The notes under the pieces: model-generated | What the model was told of the DNA's origin: nothing | Seen by the model: the letters and a program-made list of their open reading frames with translations, nothing else | Database searches by the model: none | Assembly: GCA_903902745.1 (NCBI GenBank) | Contig: CAIUWA010000011.1 | Coordinates: forward strand, 144,480 to 208,479 | From: an uncultured Opitutia bacterium | GTDB taxonomy: Bacteria; Verrucomicrobiota; Verrucomicrobiia; Opitutales; Opitutaceae | Reading direction: 5' to 3' | DNA: 64,000 nucleotides | Made by a program: the position numbers and the translations under genes | In this document: positions 63,937-64,000 of the stretch, one piece after another | How positions within the stretch are numbered: the stretch's first letter is position 1 | How the letters are laid out: the number at the start of each line of letters is the position of its first letter

Positions 63937-64000
63937 ATGATCGCACCCGAGACTTTCAACCACATCGAGAACATCAAGAAACGCGCCGGCCACTTGTGGA
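63937..64000 (+). CDS. prfB: Start of probable peptide chain release factor 2, cut by window end
   Basis: The frame from ATG 63937 gives 21 residues (IAPETFNHIENIKKRAGHLW after the Met), reminiscent of the N-terminal helix of RF2 (xxIExLKxRxxxLRxxL). Too short to be sure; a programmed frameshift site, if present, would lie beyond the window. Confidence 0.4.
   Translation, partial: MIAPETFNHIENIKKRAGHLW

Overview
The window is GC-rich, densely coded bacterial chromosome. The best guess is a member of the Verrucomicrobia, most likely the family Opitutaceae (inferred from gene content, not from any marker comparison). Pointers are the DUF1592/DUF1552 protein pair, many Tat-exported metabolic enzymes, dispersed pectin and rhamnogalacturonan enzymes, short dispersed palindromic repeats in most long intergenic gaps, and few recognisable Shine-Dalgarno sequences. 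No rRNA, tRNA, CRISPR array, transposase or prophage was found.

Layout. 1-7.4 kb: end of a serine hydrolase, a planctomycete-type cytochrome c/DUF1592 protein with its DUF1552 partner, a VOC protein, an unknown protein and a secreted cupin. 7.5-15.4 kb: a compact set of predicted exported sugar or sugar-acid enzymes: two Tat-type dihydrodipicolinate-synthase-fold aldolase paralogues, a Tat-type enolase-superfamily dehydratase, a dihaem PQQ dehydrogenase and a YncE-like propeller. They could form an extracytoplasmic oxidation-dehydration-aldol cleavage route. 15.4-36.6 kb: accessory genes, including HAD, HtrA-like protease, rhamnogalacturonan acetylesterases, GH106-like and GH28 glycosidases, SGNH hydrolase, cupins, TPR protein, a signal-peptidase-like lipoprotein, an MFS transporter, dienelactone hydrolase, rhomboid, and an amidohydrolase that has lost its catalytic core.

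36.6-47.9 kb: a four-helix-bundle gene interrupted by a palindromic repeat; the purine genes purL, purF and purM; and a kdp remnant in which the start of kdpA is fused to a permease. 48-64 kb is mostly housekeeping: DEAD-box helicase, HNH nuclease, two histidine kinases, glnD, valS, an FMN reductase, gmd and fcl for GDP-L-fucose, and the first codons of a probable prfB.

The most unusual theme is the repeats. Several families of short palindromic elements fill intergenic gaps, but copies also lie in frame inside coding genes: at least three, probably four, in purL and one in the MFS transporter. One in the four-helix-bundle gene brings an in-frame stop. This resembles the protein-coding palindromic elements known from Rickettsia. 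Genome erosion or rearrangement is also visible: the kdpA-permease chimera, the coreless amidohydrolase and a duplicated purL 3' end.
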